DNA of 64,000 bases, taken from Candidatus Saccharicenans sp. GTDB lineage: Bacteria; Acidobacteriota; Aminicenantia; Aminicenantales; Saccharicenantaceae. The notes below the pieces were generated by a model that saw nothing but the letters and a program-made list of their open reading frames with translations, was not told the origin of the DNA and made no database searches. The stretch spans positions 44,556-108,555 of the forward strand of contig JASEFX010000005.1 in NCBI GenBank assembly GCA_030018265.1. The letters are read 5' to 3'. Within the stretch, counting starts at the first letter, position 1. Every line of letters begins with the position of its first letter. Below are positions 42,893 to 52,700 of this stretch, piece by piece. Made by a program: the position numbers and the translations under genes.

Positions 42893-45022
42893 TTGGCTTC
42901 GGGTTATTTCAGAAAACTGACTCTCAGAAACACCTGGCTGACGCTGATCATCTTTGCCATTCCTTTTCTTGCTCTTCTCCTCCTGGTAGACCTTAAAATC
43001 AGCCGGATGATCAAAAACCAGATAAATTCCCAGCTGGCCGCCGCTGTTCAGGATAACCTCAAGACCATCAAGCTTTTTATTGACGACCGTCTGGCCGACC
43101 TGGGTTCAGCTTCCCAGATGCCCTGCCTGGATTTCGGCTGCCTGCCCGACCAGGAAAAAATATTCTTAAACCTGATCCGGGAGAAAAAATGGTACGATTT
43201 CATTTTCATAGCCGATCCCGCCGGCCAGATCATCAAATCATACAATCGAGAACTCAAGGGTGATATCTCCAGCCGTGATTATTTCCAGGCTTCCATCAAA
43301 GGTTATCCCCACATCTCGGATATCTTTCAATCCGACATAACGGGAACCAGCGTGATGGTAATCTCCCAGCCCTTGTTTAATCGAAATAACGAAATCATCG
43401 GCGTAGCCGGGGCCTCGATCAACCTGGAATATCTGTATGGACTGATTTCCGACCTCAGGCTCGGGCGAACGAGCGAACTGTTTCTGCTGAATGACAGAGG
43501 TGAAATCCTCTCGCCGACCAAGCTGGGTGCTTTTCCCTTTGCCGAAAAAGCTTTCTCCGGCGAGCAAAACCCCCACCGGGGAGAAAAGGGAGTTATAGTT
43601 CACCGGGATTATCGAGGAGAAGAGGTTCTCTGCGCCTTTCAGCGACTTCCCGGAACCAGCATCTATCTGGCATCTGAAATGGACCTTAAGGAAGCTCTCC
43701 TCCCCGTTAGCAATTTTAACCGGCTGATCGTTTATTTCTTTCTGCCTTCACTTGTCTTCCTGATAATCATTTCCAATCTTTATTCCAGAAGGGTCACAGG
43801 CCTGATACAGAAATTAACCACCAACTTATCGCGGGCGCTGGAAGAATGCCGTGAGCGAAGACAGCAGCTCGACCGGATCAATCGGGAACTCGAAGGGAAA
43901 ATACTCGAAAGCCAGCGACTGGCGGCAGAACTTCAGCTCTCCGAACAATACATCCTTCATCTTATAGACAGCATTTCTCTGGGGCTGGCCGGTATCGACC
44001 TCGAAGGCAGAATTACCCGGTTTAACAAACACTTTGCCTCTATCTTTTCTCTTGAAGAGGAAAGAAAAGGAGATTATCTGCTGACGGCGGTGCCGGCTCT
44101 TAACGAAAAGGACATAGAAGAAGCCATAAGGCTTACAGCTGAAGAAGCTGTCCCCCATCACCTGACCGCAAGAAAAATTGACCGCGGTCACGGCGAGGAA
44201 TATCTTAACCTTTCCTTCTTCCCGATCGTTAACGGAAATAATCGCCTGCTGGGAATCACCCTGCTGGTGGAAAACGTTACAGAAAAGGAAAAACTCAGAA
44301 CCAAACTGGCTGAATACGAGAAATTATCAGCCCTGAGCCAGCTGGCGCTCGGAGCGGCTCATGAAATAAACAATCCGCTGCTGGGAATTTCTTCTTTTCT
44401 GGAAATTCTCCAGGAAGAAACGACCGACCCCCGGAAAAAGCAGCAGATTGAAGTTGTCCTGGAAAACGTTTACCGCATTTCCCAGACGATCAGGGGACTT
44501 CTCGATTTCGCCCGACCGACTCCACCCCGTTTTACCAGAGTCAATCTGAATCAGGTAATAGAAGAAACTCTGGCTTTTCTCGCACACCAGCCGATCTTCA
44601 AGAAAGTGCGCATAGAGCAGAGATTGTATCCCCGGCTACCGCCGATCACCGCTGACCTCAATCAAATAAGACAGATTCTTACTAACATTTTCATAAACGC
44701 GGCCCAGGCGATGCCCGAGGGAGGAGTGCTATCCGTAAGTACGGCCAAAGTAAAATTCGAGGATTTTGTTCAAGTGGAAATCGCTGACACCGGCATCGGC
44801 ATGAGCCCCGAAGACCTCAAGAGAATATTTGACCCGTTCTTCACCACGAAAAAAACCCAGGGAACGGGACTGGGGTTGAGCATCAGCCTGTCTTACATAA
44901 AAAATCATAACGGAGATATTCAGGTTAGAAGTCAGCCGGGAAAAGGCACCACCGTTATCATCACCCTCCCCATCCACCAGAAAGGGAGAAGGCCGGAAGG
45001 TACCGAGGAGGTCATAAATTGA
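42893..45022 (+). CDS. Cache-PAS sensor histidine kinase
   Basis: The 709-residue kinase starts at a TTG preceded by CAGGAGC. It has a transmembrane helix (about 13-37), an extracytoplasmic double-Cache sensor (about 45-270), a second helix (about 280-302), a coiled linker, a PAS domain (about 355-470), HisKA with the phospho-acceptor in GAAHEINNPLLG, and a HATPase domain with NAAQAM, DTGIGM and TGLGLSI. Cache domains of this type usually bind amino acids or carboxylates. The gene overlaps the regulator gene; with gdhA downstream, an amino-acid or nitrogen signal is a reasonable inference. Confidence 0.92.
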   Translation: MASGYFRKLTLRNTWLTLIIFAIPFLALLLLVDLKISRMIKNQINSQLAAAVQDNLKTIKLFIDDRLADLGSASQMPCLDFGCLPDQEKIFLNLIREKKWYDFIFIADPAGQIIKSYNRELKGDISSRDYFQASIKGYPHISDIFQSDITGTSVMVISQPLFNRNNEIIGVAGASINLEYLYGLISDLRLGRTSELFLLNDRGEILSPTKLGAFPFAEKAFSGEQNPHRGEKGVIVHRDYRGEEVLCAFQRLPGTSIYLASEMDLKEALLPVSNFNRLIVYFFLPSLVFLIIISNLYSRRVTGLIQKLTTNLSRALEECRERRQQLDRINRELEGKILESQRLAAELQLSEQYILHLIDSISLGLAGIDLEGRITRFNKHFASIFSLEEERKGDYLLTAVPALNEKDIEEAIRLTAEEAVPHHLTARKIDRGHGEEYLNLSFFPIVNGNNRLLGITLLVENVTEKEKLRTKLAEYEKLSALSQLALGAAHEINNPLLGISSFLEILQEETTDPRKKQQIEVVLENVYRISQTIRGLLDFARPTPPRFTRVNLNQVIEETLAFLAHQPIFKKVRIEQRLYPRLPPITADLNQIRQILTNIFINAAQAMPEGGVLSVSTAKVKFEDFVQVEIADTGIGMSPEDLKRIFDPFFTTKKTQGTGLGLSISLSYIKNHNGDIQVRSQPGKGTTVIITLPIHQKGRRPEGTEEVIN

Positions 45023-46383
45023 AAAGATTTTCCATAATGGTGGTCGACGATGAAATCCTCACCCTTAACAATCTGAAGAAAGCTCTGGAAAAAGAAAATT
45101 ATGAAGTCATTCTGTCTGAATCGGGGGAAAAGGCTCTGGAATTGCTTGAATCCTACCGACCGCATCTTATCCTTCTCGACCTGGTGCTTCCGGGCATCTC
45201 CGGACTGGAAGTTCTGAAAAAAGTCAGGGAAACAGACAGGGAAATAATCGTCATCATGATGTCCGCCTACGAGATCCTGGAAAAAGCCGTCGAAGCCATG
45301 AAACTCGGCGCCTACGACTATCTGCTGAAACCCTTTAAGTTGAGCGACCTGAAAGCCACCATCCAGAGAGCGCTGGACACTCTTTCTTTGAGATTAAGGT
45401 TTCTGGAAGAACTGGAAAAAGAAAAAAGCCGTTATTATTTCGGAAAGATAATCGCTCACAGCAAAAAAATGAAAGACGTTCTGGATCTGGCAGCCCGGGT
45501 GGCCCAGTCAGACAGAACAACCGTTCTGCTCCAGGGAGAAAGCGGAACCGGAAAGGAGCTTCTGGCCAGGGCGATCCACTACCACAGTCCGCGCGCGGAA
45601 AAATCGATTGTGGCCATTAACTGTGCGGCCATTCCGGAGAATCTTCTGGAAAGCGAGCTTTTCGGTTATGAACCCGGCGCCTTTACCGACGCCAGAAGAA
45701 GAAAAACAGGACTGCTGGAGAAAGCGGACGAAGGAACTGTTTTTTTTGATGAGATCGGGGATATGTCGCTTGCGCTTCAGGCAAAGATTCTCAGGGTGAT
45801 TGAAGACGGAACCTTCACCAGGCTCGGCGGGATCCAGCCTGTTCGGATCAACGTCAGAATCATCGCGGCCACCAATAAAGACCTGGCCAGGGAGGTAGAA
45901 AAAGGCAACTTCCGTTCAGACCTTTTTTACCGCCTGAACGTCGTGCCCATCCACCTCCCGCCGCTGAGAGAAAGGAGAGAAGACATCATCCCTTTAGCCT
46001 TATTTTTTATGGAAGAATTCAACCGGGAAATCAAAAGAAATTTCAAGGGCCTGGAATCCGAGGCCGCCAAAGTACTCATCAATTATTCCTGGCCGGGCAA
46101 CGTGCGGGAGCTGAGAAACACCATCGAAAGGATTATGTCCCTCTATCAGGCGGAAACTATACGGTTTGAATTTTTACCAGGAGAAATAAGACAGGAAATT
46201 AACCCGGATGAAGAAAAAATACTGACTGAATTGAGCCAGAACTGGCCAACCCTGGAACAGCTGGAAATAAACTACATTAAAAAAGTGCTCGAGCGAACCG
46301 ACTATAACAGATCCCGGACAGCGAAGATCCTCGGAATCAATCCTGCCACCCTCTACCGCAAGCTCAAAAACTGGAATCTCTGA
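45019..46383 (+). CDS. NtrC-type sigma-54-dependent response regulator
   Basis: The 454-residue regulator starts at TTG overlapping the kinase stop. It has a receiver (about 5-120) with the DD pair and acceptor Asp54, an AAA+ sigma-54 interaction domain (about 140-375) with GESGTGKELLA, GAFTDA and the arginine-finger region, and a C-terminal Fis-type HTH (about 415-454, SRTAKILGINPATLYRKL). It is expected to activate a sigma-54 promoter. The promoter and a perfect palindrome lie immediately downstream of its own stop codon. Confidence 0.94.
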   Translation: MKRFSIMVVDDEILTLNNLKKALEKENYEVILSESGEKALELLESYRPHLILLDLVLPGISGLEVLKKVRETDREIIVIMMSAYEILEKAVEAMKLGAYDYLLKPFKLSDLKATIQRALDTLSLRLRFLEELEKEKSRYYFGKIIAHSKKMKDVLDLAARVAQSDRTTVLLQGESGTGKELLARAIHYHSPRAEKSIVAINCAAIPENLLESELFGYEPGAFTDARRRKTGLLEKADEGTVFFDEIGDMSLALQAKILRVIEDGTFTRLGGIQPVRINVRIIAATNKDLAREVEKGNFRSDLFYRLNVVPIHLPPLRERREDIIPLALFFMEEFNREIKRNFKGLESEAAKVLINYSWPGNVRELRNTIERIMSLYQAETIRFEFLPGEIRQEINPDEEKILTELSQNWPTLEQLEINYIKKVLERTDYNRSRTAKILGINPATLYRKLKNWNL

Positions 46384-46384
46384 G

Positions 46385-46416
46385 TTTTGCAATTTGCAAT
46401 ATTGCAAATTGCAAAA
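46385..46416. promoter_or_regulatory. Perfect 32-bp palindrome, likely activator binding site
   Basis: Two 16-base arms, TTTTGCAATTTGCAAT and its exact complement, meet at 46400/46401. Within each arm TTGCAA-type half-sites repeat. It begins one base after the regulator's stop codon and ends 48 bases before the sigma-54 promoter, the usual distance for an enhancer-type binding site. It has no T-tract, so a terminator is unlikely. Confidence 0.8.
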
Positions 46417-46464
46417 ACAGGCGTTTTTAGTTTTTTCTTTTCATTTATTTTCAACTATTTAAAT

Positions 46465-46482
46465 CTGGCACGAGAAATGCAT
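46465..46482 (+). promoter_or_regulatory. Sigma-54 (-24/-12) promoter
   Basis: CTGGCACGAGAAATGCAT matches the RpoN consensus, with GG (46467-46468) and GC (46479-46480) separated by exactly ten bases. Only the first T of TTGC is changed to A. Transcription should start near 46492, just before the small ORF and gdhA. Confidence 0.85.
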
Positions 46483-46505
46483 TCAATTAAAGGTGGAGGG
46501 AAGAT

Positions 46506-46757
46506 ATGAAAAACATAATCTCTCTTCCGGTAGAAAAACAGGAAGAAAAGAAAAAACCCGAGCAGAAAGCCCGCATCATCAAATTTCCCGACATCACCCG
46601 GCTGAAGAAAGAAAAATCTGCTTCAAAAAAATCTAACACGGTGAAGCTTACCACCCATTATTTATATTACAAGGGTAGGAAAATACCCATCACTCAGTTT
46701 GAAAAGGCTGGTTACGGAAAACTTCTCAGACTGCTGGTAAAAGAAATTACAGAATAA
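46506..46757 (+). CDS. Small lysine-rich protein, first gene of the sigma-54 operon
   Basis: The 83-residue product is basic, with a disordered K/E-rich first half that contains two similar short strands (IISLPVEK and IIKFPDIT) and a compact second half (HYLYYKGRKIPITQFEK, KLLRLLVKE). AGGTGGAGGGAAG precedes the ATG. No family or membrane segment is recognised. It is the gene closest to the sigma-54 promoter and lies 11 bases before gdhA, so it is made together with glutamate dehydrogenase. A regulator or partner of that enzyme is possible. Confidence 0.75.
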   Translation: MKNIISLPVEKQEEKKKPEQKARIIKFPDITRLKKEKSASKKSNTVKLTTHYLYYKGRKIPITQFEKAGYGKLLRLLVKEITE

Positions 46758-46768
46758 GAGAGAAAGAT

Positions 46769-48070
46769 ATGCCAGAAAAAGCAAAAATCCATTATATACA
46801 CCCGGTGCCGGAGCCAAAACCCGCGGAAGAATACGATCCATTCTTTGAAGCCACGATGCAGTTTGAGAAAGCAGCCAACTTCCTCGACCTCGATCCCTGG
46901 ATTTACCAGCGGCTAAAATACCCGGAGAGAGAACTGACCGTTCATTTCCCGATCACCATGGACGACGGTCGGGTTGAAGTGTTTTCAGGTTTCCGGGTAC
47001 AGCATTCAACAGTCAGAGGCCCGGCTAAAGGCGGAATCAGATTCTCTCCAAATGCTTCCCTCAGCGAATGCAAAGCGTTAGCCACCTGGATGACCTGGAA
47101 ATGCGCCGTACTCGACCTGCCGTTTGGCGGAGGAAAAGGAGCGGTAATCTGCGACCCGTTGAGAATGTCAGAAAATGAACTCAGAAAGCTGACTAAAGAA
47201 TACACCCTGGCCATAAGAGATATAATCGGTCCCTACAAAGACGTCCCCGCTCCGGACATGTTTACCAACGCTCAGACCATGGCCTGGATAGCGGACGCTT
47301 ACAGCCAGGCCTGCGGTTATCTTGAACCAGCCGTGGTCACTGGAAAACCTGTCCACCTCGGAGGCTCCCAGGGCCGGGCGATGGCCACCGGACTCGGGCT
47401 GTATTTCGTCCTGGAAGAAGCTCTCAAATATCTCGGGATGAATTTGCAGGGCAGAACCGTGGCCATCCTGGGTTTTGGAAACGTTGGATCCTCAATCGCC
47501 AAACTCGTGCATAAAGCTGGTTGCAGGATCATCGCGGTAACCGACATCTTTGGTGGAATATACAGCGAAAAGGGAATTGATCCTTTTGAACTGGAAAAGC
47601 AGGTAAAACAGACAGGCTCGGTGGTAAATTTCCCGGGCACTGAGCCCGTTGATAACGAAAGCCTGATCGCTCTTGACTGCGACATTCTCATCCCTGCCGC
47701 CACCGAGGGGCAGATTCACAAAGGAAAAGCCTCTCAGGTGAAAGCCCGGATAGTACTGGAAGGAGCCAACGGACCGACCACCAACGAAGCTGACCGTATT
47801 CTGGTGGAAAAGGGGGTCCTGGTATGTCCGGACATTCTGGCCAACGCCGGCGGAGTTACCGTCTCTTATCTTGAATGGGTGCAGGACCTGCAGCGTTATT
47901 TCTTCACCGAAGAAGAAGTCGTGGACAAACTGGAAAAAAAGATGAAAAGAGCCTTTCACGAAGTGATTGACATAATGGAAAAGAATAAATTACCGATGAG
48001 AGAAGCGGCTTATGTCCTGGCCGTCGGCCGGGTAGCCGAATCCCTCAAGGCTCTGGGCCGTGCAGCCTGA
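46769..48070 (+). CDS. gdhA: Glutamate dehydrogenase
   Basis: The 433-residue enzyme has the GPAKGGIRF substrate-site motif, the catalytic-lysine loop PFGGGKGAV, and the Rossmann segment VAILGFGNVGSSIAKL. A glutamate after the final beta strand of that fold is not evident by eye, so NAD versus NADP use is uncertain. It interconverts glutamate with 2-oxoglutarate and ammonia. It is the last gene of the sigma-54 unit and is followed by a strong terminator. Confidence 0.95.
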   Translation: MPEKAKIHYIHPVPEPKPAEEYDPFFEATMQFEKAANFLDLDPWIYQRLKYPERELTVHFPITMDDGRVEVFSGFRVQHSTVRGPAKGGIRFSPNASLSECKALATWMTWKCAVLDLPFGGGKGAVICDPLRMSENELRKLTKEYTLAIRDIIGPYKDVPAPDMFTNAQTMAWIADAYSQACGYLEPAVVTGKPVHLGGSQGRAMATGLGLYFVLEEALKYLGMNLQGRTVAILGFGNVGSSIAKLVHKAGCRIIAVTDIFGGIYSEKGIDPFELEKQVKQTGSVVNFPGTEPVDNESLIALDCDILIPAATEGQIHKGKASQVKARIVLEGANGPTTNEADRILVEKGVLVCPDILANAGGVTVSYLEWVQDLQRYFFTEEEVVDKLEKKMKRAFHEVIDIMEKNKLPMREAAYVLAVGRVAESLKALGRAA

Positions 48071-48110
48071 GCCCGCCTGACCGTTTTCCTTCTTAACCTA
48101 ATTCCCTCCG

Positions 48111-48140
48111 GGGAGGGCACCAGCCCTCCCTTTTCTTTTT
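48111..48140 (+). terminator. Rho-independent terminator of gdhA
   Basis: GGGAGGGC, loop ACCA, GCCCTCCC and then TTTTCTTTTT form a textbook intrinsic terminator 40 bases after the gdhA stop. Confidence 0.9.
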
Positions 48141-48143
48141 ACT

Positions 48144-48398
48144 CTAAACCAGATAACTTATGACTTTGCCCTCGGCATCGCAATTTCTGAACCAGGCCAG
48201 CACAGGTTTGCCGCCGGCATCATAAAACTTGCCCAGAATGATTATGATCAAATCATAGAGCCAGCCTATTCCCAGACAGCCGAAGGTAAACAACCAGATG
48301 AGACCGGTTCCGGTCTTCCCCACATAAAAACGATGTCCGCCGAAAATGCCAAAAAGCCAGCAGAAAAGAAAAGCCACCACACGGGATTTTTCCGACAC
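48144..48398 (-). CDS. TM2 domain membrane protein
   Basis: The 84-residue protein has the two-helix TM2 fold with GIFGGHRFYVGKTGTGLIW and the DLIIII segment, and a polar C-terminus. TM2 proteins are widespread with no fixed function in bacteria. GGAGGTC precedes the ATG. It is convergent with gdhA across the terminator. Confidence 0.88.
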   Translation of the reverse strand: MSEKSRVVAFLFCWLFGIFGGHRFYVGKTGTGLIWLFTFGCLGIGWLYDLIIIILGKFYDAGGKPVLAWFRNCDAEGKVISYLV

Positions 48399-48489
48399 AT
48401 TGACCTCCGTTTTGCCTTAAATTTAGATAATTTAATCAACCCCAGATTAGCAAATTGTCTCAGGCGATGTCAAAGCCAGCGGAAGAAAA

Positions 48490-49359
48490 TCATTTCTGAT
48501 GGTTTCCAGGCTTAAAATAATAAGGTTCGAAGGCCTCTTTAAGAAGGTCAGCTTCTTCTTCAGAAATGATCCGATCTTCCAGAACCACATTTACCCTGAA
48601 TCCATTTTCCGTCACTTCCACCAGCATAAAGAAGTTGCGGCCGCCGGCTCTGACATAATCTTTATGCAGCGGAGTGTTGCCGCCACCGGCCACGTAATAA
48701 ATCAGTCCATCATAGATTCTGGTCGGGCCGAAGCGGTGAGTGTGCCCGGCGAACACAGCTCGAACCCTGCTTCTCAGGAGCAGCGGGTGAATTTTTTCAA
48801 ACCAGAATTCCCTCCATTCCAGCCTGACATTCCTGGCTTTTAGATCCCAGACGGGGATATGGACAAAAACGAAAGCCCCTTCCCATCGCGGATTCTTTAA
48901 GTCTTCTTCCAGCCATTGCAGCTGTTCCACTCCGATTTTCCCCCACTGCCCATCCTCCAGATTATTCAGCAGGACGAAATGATAATTTTTGTGATCAAAA
49001 GAGTAATAGGTCTTTTTGAAAATATCGAGATAAATTTGCCTCGACCGCTGATTGAAGATATCATGGTTGCCCGGAATCTGGTGGTAGGGAGGTTCAAAGC
49101 ATTTTATCACCTGCAGATATCTCTCCCACTGCGGTCTGGTGCTTTTCAACCCGTAGCCATAAATCATGTCTCCCGTATGGATTACCAGGTCGGGTTTCAG
49201 AATGTTTACCCGCTGGCACATCCATTCCAGCTGAGAGAAATCTTTCTGATTCAGAAAAGGCGGATTTGTGTCCGAGAGAACCGCAAACCTCAGCGTTTCT
49301 GCCTGGAGAAATAAGCTGAGAATTAGAGTTAACGTAAAAATCGACAAAGACTTTTTCAT
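48490..49359 (-). CDS. Exported calcineurin-like metallophosphoesterase
   Basis: The 289-residue protein has a signal peptide (SLSIFTLTLILSLFLQAETL) and the five metallophosphoesterase blocks: VLSDTNPPF, HTGDMIYG, GNHDIFN, HIPVW and GHTHRFGP. In the first block the usual DxH is DTN, a substitution of one metal ligand. The substrate is unknown. An AAAGGAATC ribosome site precedes the start. Confidence 0.87.
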   Translation of the reverse strand: MKKSLSIFTLTLILSLFLQAETLRFAVLSDTNPPFLNQKDFSQLEWMCQRVNILKPDLVIHTGDMIYGYGLKSTRPQWERYLQVIKCFEPPYHQIPGNHDIFNQRSRQIYLDIFKKTYYSFDHKNYHFVLLNNLEDGQWGKIGVEQLQWLEEDLKNPRWEGAFVFVHIPVWDLKARNVRLEWREFWFEKIHPLLLRSRVRAVFAGHTHRFGPTRIYDGLIYYVAGGGNTPLHKDYVRAGGRNFFMLVEVTENGFRVNVVLEDRIISEEEADLLKEAFEPYYFKPGNHQK

Positions 49360-49726
49360 CTGATTCCTTTACCTGCTGCCATTATATAACTTTTTCTGCG
49401 TTAAATTAGTTACTATAATTTTCAATACTCGCTTAAAAGATTTCTCCAGCAAATTTTGTATAAGCAGACTTCGAAAACCGATTCAAGCAACCGGGTCTCG
49501 GATAAAACTAATTTCAGATAATAAAAATATATCAAATTAAGATTGCGTACAAAACCATGTGCTCAGGTGGTTTACACTCCCAGCAGCAAGAGTAAAAACC
49601 AGAGCTTCTTTCCGAGCTTTCTTTAATTATGGATAATTAAAGAAGGGCGGCCTTTCGGCCGCCCTTCCCTGGAAACTTTTTCCAGAAATCGTGCAGACTT
49701 TAAGATCGCTTAATCCTGCACCGCTT
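49360..49726. other. Intergenic region between the phosphoesterase and the BNR protein
   Basis: The 367 bases hold the hairpin listed at 49631-49667, close to the BNR gene's end. The rest is AT-rich with no gene, repeat or structured element I can support; it includes the upstream region of the phosphoesterase gene. Confidence 0.5.
49631..49667 (-). terminator. Terminator-like hairpin after the first BNR gene
   Basis: GAAGGGCGGCC and its complement (49642-49667) form an 11-bp stem with a four-base loop. On the minus strand it is followed by TTTAATTA, a weak T-tract. Confidence 0.65.
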
Positions 49727-52700
49727 CTATTCAAACCTAAAAGGCGGATAAACCTGGAGCAGGGTGAAGCCTGCCTCCTGAAGCAATTTGTTCAACCCGG
49801 CCACATCCTCCTCGTAGAAAGAATTTACCCTGTCCACAAATTCACTGAATTTTTTCCTCGCATTTTCATATTTTTCCAGAGCCGTGGGGGTGAGCGGTTC
49901 ATACCCGCCCTGGATAATTCCGCTGACTGCCGAGCTTACCTGTGATTGCAGGCCGGCTGAGCGGTCAGCCAGTCCCTGTCTCGGCGGGGTTGGATTCAGA
50001 GTTTCCATGAGCTCTTTGAGCTTTGCTTCAGCCGCTTCCAGCTTTTTCAGCGCTTCGGTCATTTTCTGATTTCGCTGGCTCCGGGCAAATTCCCTGGTCG
50101 TCTGAAATGCCCGCTGGGTCTGCTGCAGTCTCTGGCTGACGGTCTGAAGGTTCCTGGAGAGACTCTGGGCTTCTCTGGCTTTATCATAATTGGCTTTCAA
50201 AACGGCCAGGTCAACCTGAACTCTCGGATCAGGCTTCACCTCGAAGGTCTGGCTTACTTCCTGGTCTTCATACTTTATTTTCACCGTGTATTTTCCTGGA
50301 AGAACAGTCAACCCTCCCCTTCCATAAAAAGCAGCTGCCCGTCCTGAAGCTGCTGCTGCCATCATCTCGGCAGCCGCTGCCGGCTCCATTTCCCGGAAAT
50401 CCCAGTAAACCCTGTTTATGCCTTTCTCTTCCGGTCCATTAAGCTGCCTCACCACCCTGCCCCGGGCATCGCTTATGGTGATCTGAACCCGGGTTCTTCC
50501 GGCCATCTGTCTGAGCGCGGCTAAGTCCATACCGGCCTGTCGGGCAAATTGAGCCATTCTCTCGCGCATCCGGGCGATTTCTTCCGACTCTGGTTCCGTC
50601 TGCTCTGCCTTTTTCTCGGAGGGAATGAGGTAATAGGTGATGGCCAGGCCCATCGGTTTGTTTGGAGCCAGAAATTCTCCGTCGCCCGGGCTCATGTAGG
50701 AAGTCATCCGACCGGTAATGAACTGGAAGGCATCGTTCACCTGGAATAGATGCAGCTTCTTCTTCATCACTTCAGTGGTAATTTCCCTGAGCGGGGAAAT
50801 ATCGTCAAAAATGAAGATTCCCCGACCGTGGGTGGCAACTATCAGGTCGTGTTCCCGGGGGTGAACCGCAATATCATAAACAGGACAGGTCGGGAAGCTC
50901 CCGCTCCACTTTACCCAGTTCTGCCCGCCGTTGAAGCTGACGAAAAGCCCGAATTCCGTGCCCAGGAAGAGCAAATCTCTGTTAACCGGATCTTCCTCGA
51001 TGGCCATGCAGTAGCCATCTATTTCAGGTGTGGCCAGACTTTTCCAGGTCCTGCCAAAATCTCTGGTGACAAATACATAAGGAGTAAAATTCGAGCGGCG
51101 GTGGTCATCAAAAACCACGTAAGCCGTGCCTTCATCAAACCTGCTCGGCTTGATGTGAGGCACCGCGGCTCCGGCCGGGACGAGTGGTTTTTTCCCGCCG
51201 GTCAGGCTTTTCGAAACCAGTTCCCAGGTCCGCCCGCCGTCTCTCGTCAGTTGAACATTGCCGTCATCGGTGCCGACCCAGATGAGGCCTTCTCTGAGCG
51301 GGCTCGGGGCGATGCTGAGAATCGTGCAGTAATTCTCCGCATTGGTGACATCAAGGGTCAAGCCTCCGCTGTCATGCTGTTTCTGTTTTTCCGGATCGTT
51401 CGTGGTCAGGTCCGGTGAAATTATCTCCCAGCTCCGACCTTTATCCCGGCTGCGGTGAACAAACTGGCTTCCAAGATAAATGGTTGAGGGATTGAAGGGA
51501 TCAACCGCAAAACCGGCATTCCAGTTAAAACGGAGCTTAACATCTGGAGCAAAGGGAACCGCATTACGGCTTGTGCCCAGGTTTACGTCGAAATAATAAA
51601 GATTCCCGCCCTGGGACATCCCGTAGCCGCAGCCGGGTTTTTCCGGGTCGGGCGCGGCATCGAAACCGTCTCCGCCGCCGACATTCTTCCAGTGATAAAA
51701 GGCTATGGTTCTCTCATTCAGAACATAGGCCGGACCCATCCAGGTTCCGTTGTCCTGAAGTCCCCCGTAGAGATTGTAGGGAATCTGCATATCGTAGTTG
51801 ATATGATAGAACTGACCGAGCGGAAGGTTCTCGACAAAACGCCAGGTCTGCCCCCGGTTATGGCTGATCACCACCCCTCCGTCGTTCCCTACATAAAGAG
51901 TTTCTCCATCCGGACTCAACCACATCGCGTGAAAATCCGAATGAGCCTGATTGAAAGCCGTAAGAGCTCTAAAAGTTTTTCCTCCGTCTTCGCTTACCCG
52001 GAGCTGTGTTTGTAACAGGTAGACTATGTTTTCGTTCACCGGATTTACAAAAACCCGGCTGTAATAGAAAGGACGGTTATGTATGTCCGCCTCGCCATTT
52101 ACCAGTGTCCAGTTTTCCCCGCCATCAACGGATCGATAAAAACCATTTTTAGCGGCTTCAATAATCGCATAAACAACATTCGGGCGCGAGGGGGCAAAAG
52201 CTATTCCACACCGTCCGAGATCTCCGGCAGGAAGACCGTTCTTCTCAGTCAATTTTTTCCAGGTTTCCCCGCCGTCACGGCTGACGTACAGACCGCTACC
52301 CGGACCGCCTGATACAAAAAACCAGGGATAGCGGCGATGTTCCCACATGGCGACGATGATGTGATTCGGGTCTGCCGGGTCCATGGCCATATCGGCCACA
52401 CCTGTTTTTTCGTTGACATAAAGGACCTTTCTCCAGCTCCTGCCGCCATCGGTCGTCTTGAAAACGCCTCTCTCCGGACTGTCTCCCCAGGTAGCGCCGA
52501 GAGCCCCGACCAGAACGATATCCGGATTATCAGGGTGGATCAGGATGTCGGAAATTTTCTCGGTCTTTTCCAGCCCGAGACACTGCCAGGACTGACCACC
52601 GTCGAGAGAACGGTAAACTCCGCGACCGACGCTGACCGAATTTCTCGGGGCTGCCTCACCTGTTCCCACCCAGACAATGTTCGGATTCTTCTGATAAACA

